A stretch of DNA of 64,000 bases from Marininema halotolerans (GCF_900116235.1 NZ_FPAA01000001.1:434001-498000), one strand, 5' to 3'. Counted from the stretch's first letter, positions 36,714 to 46,289 are shown. Made by a program: numbers and translations. The notes: generated by a model from the letters alone, not told the origin.

Positions 36714-38417
36714 ATGGCTCATTCAGGTACTGACTACGATTTAATTGTGATTAGCACCGATTCCACAGGCGTCGAAGCAGCAAAGAAGGCCGCTCTCTCC
36801 GGAAAAAGTGCACTATTACTTCAATTGCATCCCGGGGCGATCGCATCGGTAATGTGTAGTACCCCCGTTCAAGGGTACGATATCTCCAATTTTTCCAGCC
36901 AGGGAGTAGAAGCCTATTTTATCGAGCCCGATGATACCCAATTCGATAGCGTTTCTACGACACCCATGCATTCCACTGAAACCACATCGCCTCATTCTGT
37001 ATATATTTTGCAATCGACAGAATCATCGACAGAACGTAGCTTCGAAAATCTTCTACAAGAGGGAGAAACCTACTTTCCCCTCGAGGAACCCGAAGATACC
37101 CACGAGGAAAAAACCTCCCTTGAAACGAATACGGAATCACATCAGGAAGAAGAAGACATCCCACCTGTGACCGGTTCCGAATTATTACGTGAAAGGGAGC
37201 TCCACAACCGTCGTCGGTTGATTCACCGCACTCCTAAAAATCACCAACAACCGTCAACCGCAGAACCTACACAGAATGAGACTCCTCTATCAGAATCAGC
37301 ACCATCGAATCATTTATATACCAAAAACCATACCACGTCGTTATTATCCGAACCCGTCTTTAAGGAACGAGAGCTTAATTTACGAAAACGGATGTCTGGC
37401 TCCTATCGACGTAAGGAACCTTCTTTTTCTATTCGATCCGAAAAGGATGAGCTTCCTAATGAACCAGTCACATGGAAACGGGAGCAGAAAAAACGTCCCT
37501 CGACTCTTCCTTTCCAAGAGCGTTCTCTCAAAGAAAAACCGGTTTCGCCTACTCAATCCATCTCCGATGATTGGGAGTTAACCAAATCATCACTGGGTAC
37601 ACCGCCAACCAACGAGTCCAAAACTTCTAAGGTGTCACCCAAGCAATCTGGACAGGCTGAGCCACAAACTCCATCGGTGACCTCCATGGAGTCGAACCAT
37701 GATGAATTAATACAAAAAGAACCCGTTCAAAAAATGGCTCCTTTTAAGCTCAATCCACGAAAGCCTACTGGAAATCTACAACCCTTTGCTCGTAAAAAAG
37801 AACAATCATCGCTACCAGCACAAGATAAAGAACATATTGCGGGTTCGATCGTATGGAAAGCACCTTCCCATCCACATGATAGGAAAAAACATGAGGATCA
37901 TCAGGATGAATCTTCAGCAGGTTCCTCGTCATCCGTCAATAAAAACACATCGGTAGCTGAGGAGTCATCCTCGTCATTTCAAAAAATGACTTACGAACCC
38001 TTTTCTAGAAATCGCAAAAACCAAACAGGTTCCCAGCACTCCCAGGCAAAGGGCCCCCTTTCCACTCAACCCACACCGAAATCTGGGAAAAAATCATTGG
38101 AATCCGTTATCCAAGATTCATCCGTATCAGCAAATTCATCGTACAACCCTAAAACACCCACCAACCAAAAAAAAGAGCCCCTGGAACCATCCCCATCCAA
38201 CAAAGGACTTTCCCCATTTATGGGTGAAGCCGCTCGCAAGATCTTGCAAAACTCTACGGAGCTCAAACGGGACAGCATCGATATTGAGGATCCCTATGGA
38301 CAATCGTATGAGGATCTTTTGGAACCCTTCGCACAAAATAATCCCCAGTCCGAACAACTGGAAAAGCGAAAAATCGCACTTAGAGGTCTACACAATCTCA
38401 TTAATAATTTGGGGTAA
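36714..38417 (+). CDS. Protein with MnmG-like N-terminus and long disordered tail, function unknown
   Basis: The 567-residue protein starts after a strong AAAGGAGGGG. Residues 1-54 align without gaps to residues 1-54 of the MnmG in this window with about 23 identities. These include YD.IVI, G.EAA, LLL.L, IA and a Cys. The FAD-binding GxGxxG of MnmG (GAGHAG) is replaced by STDSTG, so FAD binding is doubtful. Residues of about 60-490 are rich in Ser, Thr, Glu, Lys and Pro and look disordered, with a repeated basic motif (RERELHNRRR near 155 and KERELNLRKR near 215). The last 65 residues look ordered and helical (AARKILQNSTEL, then IDIEDPYGQSYEDLLEPF). It directly follows the actin gene. I do not know the family; an adaptor or scaffold role is inference. 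Confidence 0.65.
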   Translation: MAHSGTDYDLIVISTDSTGVEAAKKAALSGKSALLLQLHPGAIASVMCSTPVQGYDISNFSSQGVEAYFIEPDDTQFDSVSTTPMHSTETTSPHSVYILQSTESSTERSFENLLQEGETYFPLEEPEDTHEEKTSLETNTESHQEEEDIPPVTGSELLRERELHNRRRLIHRTPKNHQQPSTAEPTQNETPLSESAPSNHLYTKNHTTSLLSEPVFKERELNLRKRMSGSYRRKEPSFSIRSEKDELPNEPVTWKREQKKRPSTLPFQERSLKEKPVSPTQSISDDWELTKSSLGTPPTNESKTSKVSPKQSGQAEPQTPSVTSMESNHDELIQKEPVQKMAPFKLNPRKPTGNLQPFARKKEQSSLPAQDKEHIAGSIVWKAPSHPHDRKKHEDHQDESSAGSSSSVNKNTSVAEESSSSFQKMTYEPFSRNRKNQTGSQHSQAKGPLSTQPTPKSGKKSLESVIQDSSVSANSSYNPKTPTNQKKEPLEPSPSNKGLSPFMGEAARKILQNSTELKRDSIDIEDPYGQSYEDLLEPFAQNNPQSEQLEKRKIALRGLHNLINNLG

Positions 38418-38425
38418 TCCCCCAT

Positions 38426-38466
38426 GATGAAACCGCCCATTTTGACAACAATCGGGCGGTTTCATC
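38426..38466. terminator. Terminator after the 567-residue protein gene
   Basis: GATGAAACCGCCC pairs with GGGCGGTTTCATC across a 15-base loop, starting 8 bp after the stop; a short T-containing stretch follows. Confidence 0.75.
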
Positions 38467-38508
38467 ATTTCTAGACCCTTACGAAAAGAGCACGTTTCGA
38501 TTCTACTT

Positions 38509-38522
38509 ATTTCCCAGGAAAT
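38509..38522. promoter_or_regulatory. Possible Noc-binding site (one mismatch)
   Basis: ATTTCCCAGGAAAT differs by one central base from the Noc-binding consensus ATTTCCCGGGAAAT of B. subtilis. It lies in noncoding DNA between two genes, within 6 kb of noc. Confidence 0.4.
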
Positions 38523-38607
38523 ATGCCGAATCCTTTCCGCAAAATACCAAGGATACGACAATCCCTCAAGGCACATCCTCACCAATCAAAATGTTGGAAC
38601 GAGATGG

Positions 38608-39258
38608 TTAATACATGACATAGGGTGCCTGGCGAATAAAGGTCCGGTCCGTGATTTGTTGAACCATACATTCGGCGAGATCTCGTCTGGAAATGCGACT
38701 GATTAGCGTGGGATGGACACTTTCTCCCATACCCACACGATAGCGGCTCGTTTTTTTACCATGGGTTAACCATGGCGGTCGAAGAATCGTCCAATCTAAC
38801 TGGCTTTCTTCAATCAGGTCCTCCTGTATTTCTTTATCATCCGCAGCCGCTTGATCCAAACACAAAAAGAGAGTAAGGAAAGCTCGTTCAAACCAATTGA
38901 TATCCCCTCGTGTCCGTTTCACACCGAGTCCTGTAATGACGATCAGCCTATTCACACCATTTCTTTTCATCGCTTGAATGATATTTTGCGTGCCCACAGA
39001 ACAAACCGGTAATTTAGAGCCCATAGGAACACCTAAAGCACATAGGACAGCATCACTTCCCTCAATCGCGTGATGGACTTGTTCTTCATTAAAAATATCC
39101 CCTTGCATGATTGTTAAACGCGCATGCTGGAGCGAGAGTTTGGTTGGATTTCGCACATAGGCAATCACATCATAACCCTCTTCTAATGACTGCGTCAGTA
39201 CATGTTCACCCGTTCGACCCGTTGCTCCAAATACCACAATCCTTTTCCTCTGTTCCAT
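38608..39258 (-). CDS. NAD(P)-binding NmrA/SDR-like protein
   Basis: The 216-residue Rossmann protein belongs to the atypical short-chain dehydrogenase group. It has the nucleotide-binding motif VVFGATGRTGEHV, the MQGDIF acidic block after strand 3, and WTILRPPWLTHG. The classical YxxxK pair is not obvious. Similar proteins are annotated as NAD(P)H-binding or flavin/biliverdin reductase-like, and the substrate is unknown. It has its own ribosome site (CTGGAGGGTG). It is part of the insertion between noc and rsmG. Confidence 0.8.
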   Translation of the reverse strand: MEQRKRIVVFGATGRTGEHVLTQSLEEGYDVIAYVRNPTKLSLQHARLTIMQGDIFNEEQVHHAIEGSDAVLCALGVPMGSKLPVCSVGTQNIIQAMKRNGVNRLIVITGLGVKRTRGDINWFERAFLTLFLCLDQAAADDKEIQEDLIEESQLDWTILRPPWLTHGKKTSRYRVGMGESVHPTLISRISRRDLAECMVQQITDRTFIRQAPYVMY

Positions 39259-39286
39259 AACACCCTCCAGTGAACCTGGTTATCAA

Positions 39287-39337
39287 ATGCACCCGTTACG
39301 TAGCCAATCCATCGTGTCGACTACGTAATGGGTGCAT
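39287..39337. repeat. 17-bp inverted repeat upstream of the SDR-like gene
   Basis: ATGCACCCGTTACGTAG and CTACGTAATGGGTGCAT flank 17 bases and pair fully with one G-U. It lies between rsmG and the SDR-like gene on the transcript, 29 bp before the latter's start. It may be a terminator of rsmG without a strong T-run, or an operator. Confidence 0.55.
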
Positions 39338-39497
39338 CGTTACATCATCGTGTTCATTGCTCATCAAACCCGGCTAAAATAGCAGAGGATCACACAAGAA
39401 AAAATAATCTTTCCCCTGGACATTCTGCCTCATCAAACTAAACTTAACGCCCAAAGCACTTTTTGTTCCCACACGGCTCTATCATCAACAAATTTAC

Positions 39498-39530
39498 GAA
39501 TAAAAATTAATGGAACCTAGAGAGGGTTCC
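39498..39530 (-). terminator. Terminator overlapping the end of rsmG
   Basis: On the minus strand GGAACC...GGTTCC (seven-base loop) spans the rsmG stop codon and is followed by ATTAATTTTTATT. Confidence 0.5.
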
Positions 39531-40236
39531 GTTGGGGAGTTCCTGCCTTGCGAGGATATGCCTTGGGTGTAGAGGATGTCTTTTGGACCAGGATGATTGA
39601 GCGTTCCCCCTTCTCCTCAGGTAGAGCTAACACATGTTCCTCAGTAATCCTTCCTCCTAACTTCGTGACCGCTCTTTTTCCCATTGACAATTCTTCCTGA
39701 ATGTCGGGTCCCTTCATCGCTACAAAGTGCCCCCCCACTTTCACAAAGGGAAGACAGTATTCAGAGAGAACATTTAGTTTGGCGACAGCACGAGCCGTCA
39801 CTAAATCAAAGGTTTCCCGGTACATCGATTGGCGTCCGACTTCCTCCGCTCGCCCATGAAGGGCCTCTACCTCTTTCATTTCACAAGCATCCGCGACTTC
39901 TCTTAGAAAATTAACCCGCTTTTGGAGAGAATCCAGCAGCACCAAGCGTATATGCGGGAACGCAATCTTTAAGGCGAGACCAGGGAATCCCGCTCCCGTA
40001 CCCACATCCATCATGGAAGTAATCTCCTTCATCTCAACGTGAGCCGCAAGAGAAAGGGAATCATAAAAGTGTTTAATGTAAACTTCCTTCTCCTCTGTAA
40101 TTGCCGTTAAATTCATGTGTTGATTCACAGTAAGTAACTGGTTCAAATAGATTTCAAATTGATCCAGTTGCTTCGCATCCAAAGCAATGTGTAAGTGGGA
40201 AGCCGCGGCTTCCTGTAACCATTCTCGACGATCCAT
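39517..40236 (-). CDS. rsmG: 16S rRNA (guanine-527 N7) methyltransferase RsmG
   Basis: RsmG (GidB) methylates G527 of 16S rRNA; loss gives low-level streptomycin resistance in many bacteria. The 239-residue sequence has the SAM motif MMDVGTGAGFPGLALKIAF and LLDSLQKRVNFL, with MNLTAI before them. It lies downstream of mnmG, with a terminator between. Confidence 0.96.
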   Translation of the reverse strand: MDRREWLQEAAASHLHIALDAKQLDQFEIYLNQLLTVNQHMNLTAITEEKEVYIKHFYDSLSLAAHVEMKEITSMMDVGTGAGFPGLALKIAFPHIRLVLLDSLQKRVNFLREVADACEMKEVEALHGRAEEVGRQSMYRETFDLVTARAVAKLNVLSEYCLPFVKVGGHFVAMKGPDIQEELSMGKRAVTKLGGRITEEHVLALPEEKGERSIILVQKTSSTPKAYPRKAGTPQRNPL

Positions 40237-40312
40237 CTTCCTACTCCCTCCACTCCAAACTTCAACACCGATAATACACCCATCTGATTACATGAAAGAG
40301 AGCAACCTAGCG

Positions 40313-40338
40313 AAAAAAGTCCGCCTCTATGGCGGACG
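40313..40338 (-). terminator. Terminator after mnmG
   Basis: On the minus strand GTCCGCC pairs with GGCGGAC through a five-base loop, followed by TTTTTTC. Confidence 0.9.
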
Positions 40339-40348
40339 ATTCAATCAG

Positions 40349-42235
40349 TCAAACACCCGCACGACGTTTGACGCCTTGCTCAATATAAACTAACAAAATG
40401 GAGATGTCGGCGGGATTTACTCCCGAAATGCGTGAGGCTTGCCCTAGAGAGAGCGGGCGAACCTTGGACAATTTCTCCTTGGCTTCTGTTGATAAACCGG
40501 ATACCAAGGTATAATCCATTCCCTCAGGAATCCGCTTATTCTCCATTCTACGCATCTTTTCCACTTGCTGGAGGGATTTTTTAATATATCCCTCGTACTT
40601 CAATTGAATCTCTACTTGTTCCGCCACATCAGCCGTAACGGGAACTTCAGCAGCAGCCATCTGAAGGATATGTTCATAGCGAATCTCCGGACGTTTGATT
40701 AACTGTGCAAGTTCGACTGCATTATCAATGGGACTGGAGCCCAACTCAGCCAACAATGTGAGTACATCAGAAGAGGGCTTCACCCGGGTTACACGTAAGC
40801 GGTCAATTTCCTTCTCCACCGCCTCTCTCTTCGCTAAGAAGCGATCATAACGCGTATCTGAGATCAGACCTACCTCTCTTCCTATCTCGGTCAAGCGTAG
40901 ATCTGCATTATCATGTCGTAACAACAACCGATACTCAGCACGTGAGGTCAGCAGCCGGTAGGGTTCATTGGTTCCCTTTGTTACAAGGTCATCAATTAAC
41001 ACACCGATATACGCTTGGGAACGATCAAGAATGATCGCTTCCTTTCCTTGTACCTTTCGACCTGCGTTCATCCCCGCCATAATCCCTTGTGCCGCTGCTT
41101 CCTCATAACCTGAGGTGCCATTAATTTGCCCTGCAGTGAAAAGTCCCTCGATCATTTTAGTTTCAAGACTCGGCCATAGTTGCGTCGGGACAATCGCATC
41201 ATATTCAATCGCATAACCCGTCCGCATCATCTCAGCTTGCTCCAACCCTGGAATCGTCCGCAGAAGGGGCTGTTGAATATCTTCAGGCAAACTGGTGGAG
41301 AGACCTTGAACATACATCTCTAATGTGTCGCGTCCCTCTGGCTCTAAAAAGATCTGGTGGCGATTCTTATCAGCGAATCGAACAATTTTATCTTCAATAG
41401 AAGGACAATACCGCGGCCCCTGTCCTTCAATTTTGCCAGAATACATCGGTGCCCGATGAAGGTTATCACGGATAAATTCATGGGTTTTCTCATTGGTGTA
41501 CGTAAGCCAACAAGGTAGTTGATCCGTAATATATTCCGTTGTTTCATAGGAGAAAGCGCGCGGCTCTGCATCACCAGGTTGGAGTTCCATTTTATCCGTA
41601 TCCACCGTATGTTTATTGACCCGCGGCGGAGTCCCCGTTTTAAAACGAACCGTCTGAAATCCAAGTTCGAGCAGATGGTGGGCCAACTGGATAGCTGGTT
41701 GTTGGTTATTGGGACCACTTTCATAGGAGAGATCCCCAATAATAATTTTCCCACGTAAGTAAGTGCCCGTGGTTAACACGACAGCTGTCCCATAATACGA
41801 TGCACCTGTACGGGTAACGACTCCTTTACATACACCATCTTCCACAATCAAGCGCTCCACCATATTTTGATGTAGCGTCAGATGCGGCTCCATTTCAAGT
41901 GCCTTTTTCATCTCTTGTTGATAAAGCACTTTATCGGCTTGTGCTCTTAATGCATACACAGCCGGACCTTTCCCCGTATTTAGCATCCGCATTTGAATAT
42001 GGGTTTTATCAATCGTTTTCCCCATTTCCCCACCAAGGGCATCCACTTCCCGCACGACATGACCCTTAGCGGGCCCCCCTACGGAAGGGTTACAGGGCAT
42101 ATACGCAATCGTATCCAAACTTAACGTCAATAACAGGGTTTTACATCCCATACGCGCCGAGGCAAGTGCTGCTTCACAACCTGCATGACCAGCCCCAATC
42201 ACTATTACATCATAACGCTCTCCGGAAACAGGCAT
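40349..42235 (-). CDS. mnmG: MnmG (GidA), tRNA wobble-uridine modification enzyme subunit
   Basis: MnmG is the FAD-binding partner of MnmE in forming the cmnm5 group on U34 of tRNAs. The 628-residue protein has the FAD motif [13 protein letters not shown], the MnmG signature [11 protein letters not shown], and the second signature ending [18 protein letters not shown]. The ATG at 42235 follows AAGGAGGCGAT; longer readings overlap mnmE. It lies 13 bp after mnmE. Its N-terminus is related to that of the protein at 36714. Confidence 0.98.
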   Translation of the reverse strand: MPVSGERYDVIVIGAGHAGCEAALASARMGCKTLLLTLSLDTIAYMPCNPSVGGPAKGHVVREVDALGGEMGKTIDKTHIQMRMLNTGKGPAVYALRAQADKVLYQQEMKKALEMEPHLTLHQNMVERLIVEDGVCKGVVTRTGASYYGTAVVLTTGTYLRGKIIIGDLSYESGPNNQQPAIQLAHHLLELGFQTVRFKTGTPPRVNKHTVDTDKMELQPGDAEPRAFSYETTEYITDQLPCWLTYTNEKTHEFIRDNLHRAPMYSGKIEGQGPRYCPSIEDKIVRFADKNRHQIFLEPEGRDTLEMYVQGLSTSLPEDIQQPLLRTIPGLEQAEMMRTGYAIEYDAIVPTQLWPSLETKMIEGLFTAGQINGTSGYEEAAAQGIMAGMNAGRKVQGKEAIILDRSQAYIGVLIDDLVTKGTNEPYRLLTSRAEYRLLLRHDNADLRLTEIGREVGLISDTRYDRFLAKREAVEKEIDRLRVTRVKPSSDVLTLLAELGSSPIDNAVELAQLIKRPEIRYEHILQMAAAEVPVTADVAEQVEIQLKYEGYIKKSLQQVEKMRRMENKRIPEGMDYTLVSGLSTEAKEKLSKVRPLSLGQASRISGVNPADISILLVYIEQGVKRRAGV

Positions 42236-42248
42236 TCTAATCGCCTCC

Positions 42249-43625
42249 TTACTTGCCCAAACAAAACTGGGAAAAAATCTGATCAATCAAATCTTCGGCA
42301 ACCGCATCACCGATAATTTCCCCTAGAGCTACCCAGGCATTCTTTAGATCAATTTCAATCATATCCAAAGGCATTTCCTGTTCAATGCCCTCAATGGCAT
42401 CCCGAACATGGTGTTGTGCTTCTTTTAACTGATGAATATGACGGGTATTGGTAACATAGGTCGCATCCACGGATTGGATCGCGCCTCCAAGGAAGCGATC
42501 CGCAATCGCCTGTTCCAATTCCGATAATCCTTGTTCCTCTGTCACCGAAGTGGTGATCAAGGGAAGATCATCAATAAAGGAGCGGACCTTCTTCATATCC
42601 AGCCGTGGGGGGAGATCCGTCTTATTGACAACGACAATCGTAGCATGTTGTCGAGCTAACTCGATCAACTTTCGATCCTCTTCCTCTAACTCTTCGGAAT
42701 GGTTGAGTAGTAAAAGAACTAAATCGGCTTTCGCTAACGCTTGATGGGACCGTTCGACGCCCATTTTTTCGACAATATCCTCCGTCTCACGAATCCCAGC
42801 TGTATCCACTAAACGCAGGGGAATCCCGCGTACATTCACAAATTCTTCAATGACATCCCGAGTGGTACCCGGAATATCCGTTACAATGGCGCGATTCTCA
42901 TGGGCGAGGGCATTTAAAAGGGAAGATTTCCCCACATTGGGTCGTCCAATAATCACCGTTGCAATTCCCTCACGAAGGATCTTTCCTTGACGTGCCGTTG
43001 TCAACAACTCTTGAATCGCCTGCTCCACTTCCCTGGATTTTGCCAACATTCGTTCAGCGGTCAGTTGTTCCGCATCATACTCCGGATAGTCCACATTCAC
43101 TGCCAAATGCGCTAGGCTTTCCAGAATATCCTGTCGCAAGCGCTGTATTAAGCGAGATAATCGGCCATCCGCTTGCTGACTTGCCACCTGGGCCGCTCGA
43201 TCGGTTTTAGAACGAATGAGATCCATCACACCCTCCGCTTGAGAGAGGTCGATGCGACCATTCATAAAGGCCCGTTTGGTAAATTCCCCAGGTTCCGCTA
43301 AGCGCATCCCTTCTGCAAGCAGTGCTTCCAGCACTTTTTGTACAGGAATCATGCCCCCGTGACAACTTATCTCGACCACATCTTCCCGCGTAAAGGTACG
43401 TGGAGCACGCATCACCGTGACTAATACCTCATCAATGGAATGGTTGGACAACGGGTCGATGATATGTCCATAACGAACGGTATGGGTTTCTACTTCCTGT
43501 AAAGAATGTTTTCCTTGATAGAGGCGATCCACCATCACGATCGATTCTGGACCACTTACCCGGATCACCGCAATGCTTGCTTCACCCACCGTCGTCGCTA
43601 TCGCCGCAATGGTGTCCGTTTCCAT
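42249..43625 (-). CDS. mnmE: MnmE (TrmE), tRNA modification GTPase
   Basis: MnmE works with MnmG on U34 of tRNA. The 458-residue protein has the N-terminal folate-binding domain and the GTPase domain with [12 protein letters not shown] (G1), the K-loop region [13 protein letters not shown] (G3) and NKTD (G4). The C-terminal CLGK motif is intact. The ATG at 43625 follows GAGGTG with 6-base spacing and is preferred to the GTG three codons upstream. Confidence 0.98.
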   Translation of the reverse strand: METDTIAAIATTVGEASIAVIRVSGPESIVMVDRLYQGKHSLQEVETHTVRYGHIIDPLSNHSIDEVLVTVMRAPRTFTREDVVEISCHGGMIPVQKVLEALLAEGMRLAEPGEFTKRAFMNGRIDLSQAEGVMDLIRSKTDRAAQVASQQADGRLSRLIQRLRQDILESLAHLAVNVDYPEYDAEQLTAERMLAKSREVEQAIQELLTTARQGKILREGIATVIIGRPNVGKSSLLNALAHENRAIVTDIPGTTRDVIEEFVNVRGIPLRLVDTAGIRETEDIVEKMGVERSHQALAKADLVLLLLNHSEELEEEDRKLIELARQHATIVVVNKTDLPPRLDMKKVRSFIDDLPLITTSVTEEQGLSELEQAIADRFLGGAIQSVDATYVTNTRHIHQLKEAQHHVRDAIEGIEQEMPLDMIEIDLKNAWVALGEIIGDAVAEDLIDQIFSQFCLGK

Positions 43626-43785
43626 TTCCTTCACCTCAAAACATATCTAACGATCATTATTTTTTATCCCACAGTGAATCAACGAGATCAGAGAAATTGC
43701 ATGCATTCAACCTCATCATTTCTTCATTCCTAACAATTTATCATAGCATACGGTTATTGGAAAAGAAAACAAACCCCATCTATGA

Positions 43786-43811
43786 AAAAAACTCCCCTAG
43801 TGGGAGTTTTT
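43786..43811 (-). terminator. Terminator after jag
   Basis: AAAAACTCCC and GGGAGTTTTT enclose a five-base loop, 18 bp after the jag stop. It works on either strand by sequence. Confidence 0.85.
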
Positions 43812-43828
43812 CGTGAACCGTAACGGGT

Positions 43829-44458
43829 TTACATGGTCTTCTTCCAACTAACGACCACTTTGCGAAAGGGTTCTTCGCCTTCGCTTTTGGTTGTTAGTTC
43901 CTTTTGCTCTTGTATCCGGGTATGGACCACTTTGCGCTCCATGGGATTCATCGGCTCAAGAGTGATCGATTTCTTCAGTCGCAAAACTTTCTGCGCAACT
44001 TGATCAGCAAGTCGTAAGAGGGATTCCTCTCGTCGTTTCCGATAACCCTCTGCATCCAAGATAAAGCGAATATAGGTGCCAGGGGCTTTATTGGCAACAA
44101 TGCTAGTTAAGTATTGTAGCGCATCCAGGGTTTGTCCCCTGCGACCAATCAGAATTCCCAACTCATCTCCCACAAAATTGACGAGTACATAATCCGACTG
44201 TTGTTTTACCACTAACTGCACAGTAGGAAGCCCCATCGCATCTAGCACTTCGCGCAAAAAACCCTCGACTTCCTCCAATGGAGTCGGTAGAAGAGTCACC
44301 TCCACACTTGCATCCCGCGCACCAATCCAACCAAGAAACCCTTTCTTAGGCTCCTCAAGGACGGTGATTGTCACTTGATCCCGCGATACGGCAAGGCGAC
44401 TGAGGGCCTCTTCCACTGCCAACTCCACCGTTTTACCCGTCACGGTCACTTTTTTCAA
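43829..44458 (-). CDS. jag: Jag/KhpB RNA-binding protein
   Basis: This is the SpoIIIJ-associated protein, also called KhpB or EloR. The 209-residue sequence has the Jag_N domain (about residues 1-50), a KH domain with GILIGRRGQTLDALQYL, and an R3H domain with ERKVVHTRIQ. It binds RNA and affects cell elongation in Gram-positive bacteria. Its start overlaps the yidC stop by 4 bp. Confidence 0.96.
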   Translation of the reverse strand: MKKVTVTGKTVELAVEEALSRLAVSRDQVTITVLEEPKKGFLGWIGARDASVEVTLLPTPLEEVEGFLREVLDAMGLPTVQLVVKQQSDYVLVNFVGDELGILIGRRGQTLDALQYLTSIVANKAPGTYIRFILDAEGYRKRREESLLRLADQVAQKVLRLKKSITLEPMNPMERKVVHTRIQEQKELTTKSEGEEPFRKVVVSWKKTM

Positions 44459-45237
44459 CCGGCTGCACCCTCTCGTTTCGCCTTAAATTTGTCCCCGATG
44501 AAGTAGTACTGAATCATCGTAAACAAGTTACCATACACCCAATAAAGAGCGAGTGCGGCTGGGAAGTTGAAAGCAAGTACAAAAATCATGATCGGCATAA
44601 TAAAGAGAAAAGCACGTGCCTGCGGATTGTCCCCCATCCCCATAACCATCGACTGCAAGAACGTGGTAACCGCAGCGAGAATCGGTAAGATGTAATAGGG
44701 GTCAGAAGCACTTAGATGCAACCATAGAAAACTAGCGCCATGGACCTCTCCACTACTACTGAGTGCTTGATAAAAAGCAATTAGGATTGGCATCTGAACG
44801 ATAATCGGTAAACAACCTGCAAGAGGATTCACGTTATGCTTTTGGAAGAGCTTCATCGTCTCTTCTTGCATTTTCTGTTGGTTGTTCTTATATTTTTCCC
44901 GCAGTTTGGTCATTTCCGGTTGTATCGCCTGCATTGCTTTCGAACTTTTCATTTGTTTCAAGGTAAGCGGCAGAAGAATTAGCCGAATTCCCACAGTAAC
45001 GACTAAAATAGCAAGTCCTGCACCAATTGACTTCGAAACCTCATCTAATGTATAGGCTAACGGGTAAACAAAATACTTTTGCCAAAAACCCGCTTTGTCA
45101 GGATCAATTGGTTTATATTGTACCTGGCTGGCTGGCGAACAACCCGCCATCGCTAGTACCGCTACAATTAGCACCAACGCCACGATGACACGACGTCTCC
45201 GCAATGATGATTCCTCCTTCAAACCGTTCGATTCCAC
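44455..45237 (-). CDS. yidC: YidC/SpoIIIJ membrane protein insertase
   Basis: YidC inserts and folds membrane proteins with or without Sec; its B. subtilis form SpoIIIJ is also needed for forespore development. The 260-residue protein has a lipoprotein signal peptide with lipobox LAMAGC and five further hydrophobic segments. It has the insertase core with the conserved Arg (GIRLILLPLTLKQMKS) and GCLPIIVQMPILIAFY. Confidence 0.97.
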   Translation of the reverse strand: MESNGLKEESSLRRRRVIVALVLIVAVLAMAGCSPASQVQYKPIDPDKAGFWQKYFVYPLAYTLDEVSKSIGAGLAILVVTVGIRLILLPLTLKQMKSSKAMQAIQPEMTKLREKYKNNQQKMQEETMKLFQKHNVNPLAGCLPIIVQMPILIAFYQALSSSGEVHGASFLWLHLSASDPYYILPILAAVTTFLQSMVMGMGDNPQARAFLFIMPIMIFVLAFNFPAALALYWVYGNLFTMIQYYFIGDKFKAKREGAAG

Positions 45238-45287
45238 ATTTCATAATTTCATATGCGTCCGACTCGATCATAAGTAAACTTGTATCA

Positions 45288-45497
45288 TCAAGGTACTGGA
45301 TCATATCCTCCGGGGTGGAAGGGGTGACATTTTAAAATACGTTTGATTGTCATCCACCCGCCCTTCCATACTCCATAACGGGAGACGGCGACCCATCCAT
45401 ATTGAGAGCAAGTAGGAGCAAACCGACAACTGGGTGGTTTCAATGGGGATAAGAAATATTGATAAAATCGGATTAATCCAAGGACCAGACGTTTCAT
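45288..45497 (-). CDS. yidD: YidD, membrane protein insertion efficiency factor
   Basis: The 69-residue protein has the YidD signature: [11 protein letters not shown], then [10 protein letters not shown] and [24 protein letters not shown]. It helps YidC-dependent membrane insertion. Its start overlaps the rnpA stop by 4 bp and it precedes yidC, the usual order. Confidence 0.96.
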   Translation of the reverse strand: MKRLVLGLIRFYQYFLSPLKPPSCRFAPTCSQYGWVAVSRYGVWKGGWMTIKRILKCHPFHPGGYDPVP

Positions 45498-45871
45498 CCA
45501 TCGTCCCCCCGATTTCGCATCGCTTCATTTTCCTTACTGAGCAAACGTGCTTTACGTAAAAGATGACGCAAACTGGACGCGATCTGATGATAATCCATCT
45601 CTGCCGCAGGTTTGCGGGCAATAATAATTAAATCCAGGTTGTTAGGCAACCGATCGATCCATTGCCGCGTAACCTCTTTTACCAATCGTTTGATGCGATT
45701 CCTTACGACAGCATTCCCCACTTTACGGCTGACAGAGATCCCAATTCGAATCGAATCAGGACCTGCTCCTCGACTTCGGTAGACCACAAACTGGCGATTT
45801 GCTGTCGATGTTCCCAGACGGAAAGTCCGCCGAAAGTCATTCCGCCGCCTTAAACGATACCTACGCTGCAC
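45494..45871 (-). CDS. rnpA: Ribonuclease P protein component
   Basis: RnpA binds the RNase P RNA and helps it process tRNA 5' ends. The 125-residue basic protein has the RNR motif [18 protein letters not shown] and the N-terminal [14 protein letters not shown]. Start is GTG at 45871, behind AGGGGGAT. Confidence 0.96.
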   Translation of the reverse strand: MQRRYRLRRRNDFRRTFRLGTSTANRQFVVYRSRGAGPDSIRIGISVSRKVGNAVVRNRIKRLVKEVTRQWIDRLPNNLDLIIIARKPAAEMDYHQIASSLRHLLRKARLLSKENEAMRNRGDDG

Positions 45872-45940
45872 GGAAATCCCCCTCTCCGCCGGACTTCGTT
45901 ACCAGTATAAGGCGGGACTTGTCCACCCTATACCCATATG

Positions 45941-45967
45941 AAAAAAAAGCCACTATGAACAAGTGGC
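45941..45967 (-). terminator. Terminator between rpmH and rnpA
   Basis: On the minus strand GCCACT pairs with AGTGGC through a seven-base loop, followed by an eight-base T-run. It probably lets abundant rpmH mRNA end before rnpA. Confidence 0.85.
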
Positions 45968-45968
45968 C

Positions 45969-46103
45969 TCATGCAGACAATACTTTTCTGCCTTTACGAC
46001 GACGATTACGCAATACTCTGCGGCCATTTTTCGTGCTCATCCGCTCACGGAAACCATGCACGTTTTTACGACGGCGATTGCTTGGTTGATATGTCCGTTT
46101 CAT
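45969..46103 (-). CDS. rpmH: 50S ribosomal protein L34
   Basis: The 44-residue, highly basic L34 starts [18 protein letters not shown] and ends [10 protein letters not shown]. It is the first gene of the leftward rpmH-rnpA-yidD-yidC-jag cluster that borders oriC. Confidence 0.98.
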   Translation of the reverse strand: MKRTYQPSNRRRKNVHGFRERMSTKNGRRVLRNRRRKGRKVLSA

Positions 46104-46243
46104 TATGGTTACACCTGATCTCTCGTGTAGATGGGATCAAATAATCCGCTACCCGGATACTTTTCCAACTCTACAGACCAGGTAGCCTCCTTTCCGGTGT
46201 CCAGATTTCGTCAGACCGAATCCATCGGATGACATTCTTATTC

Positions 46244-46273
46244 ATTATAGCGGTGTAAATAAAAGGTTGTCAA
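46244..46273 (-). promoter_or_regulatory. Strong promoter of the rpmH cluster
   Basis: On the minus strand TTGACA (46268-46273) and TATAAT (46244-46249) are separated by 18 bases; both hexamers are perfect. Confidence 0.85.
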
Positions 46274-46289
46274 GAAATAGGCTCCCGCA

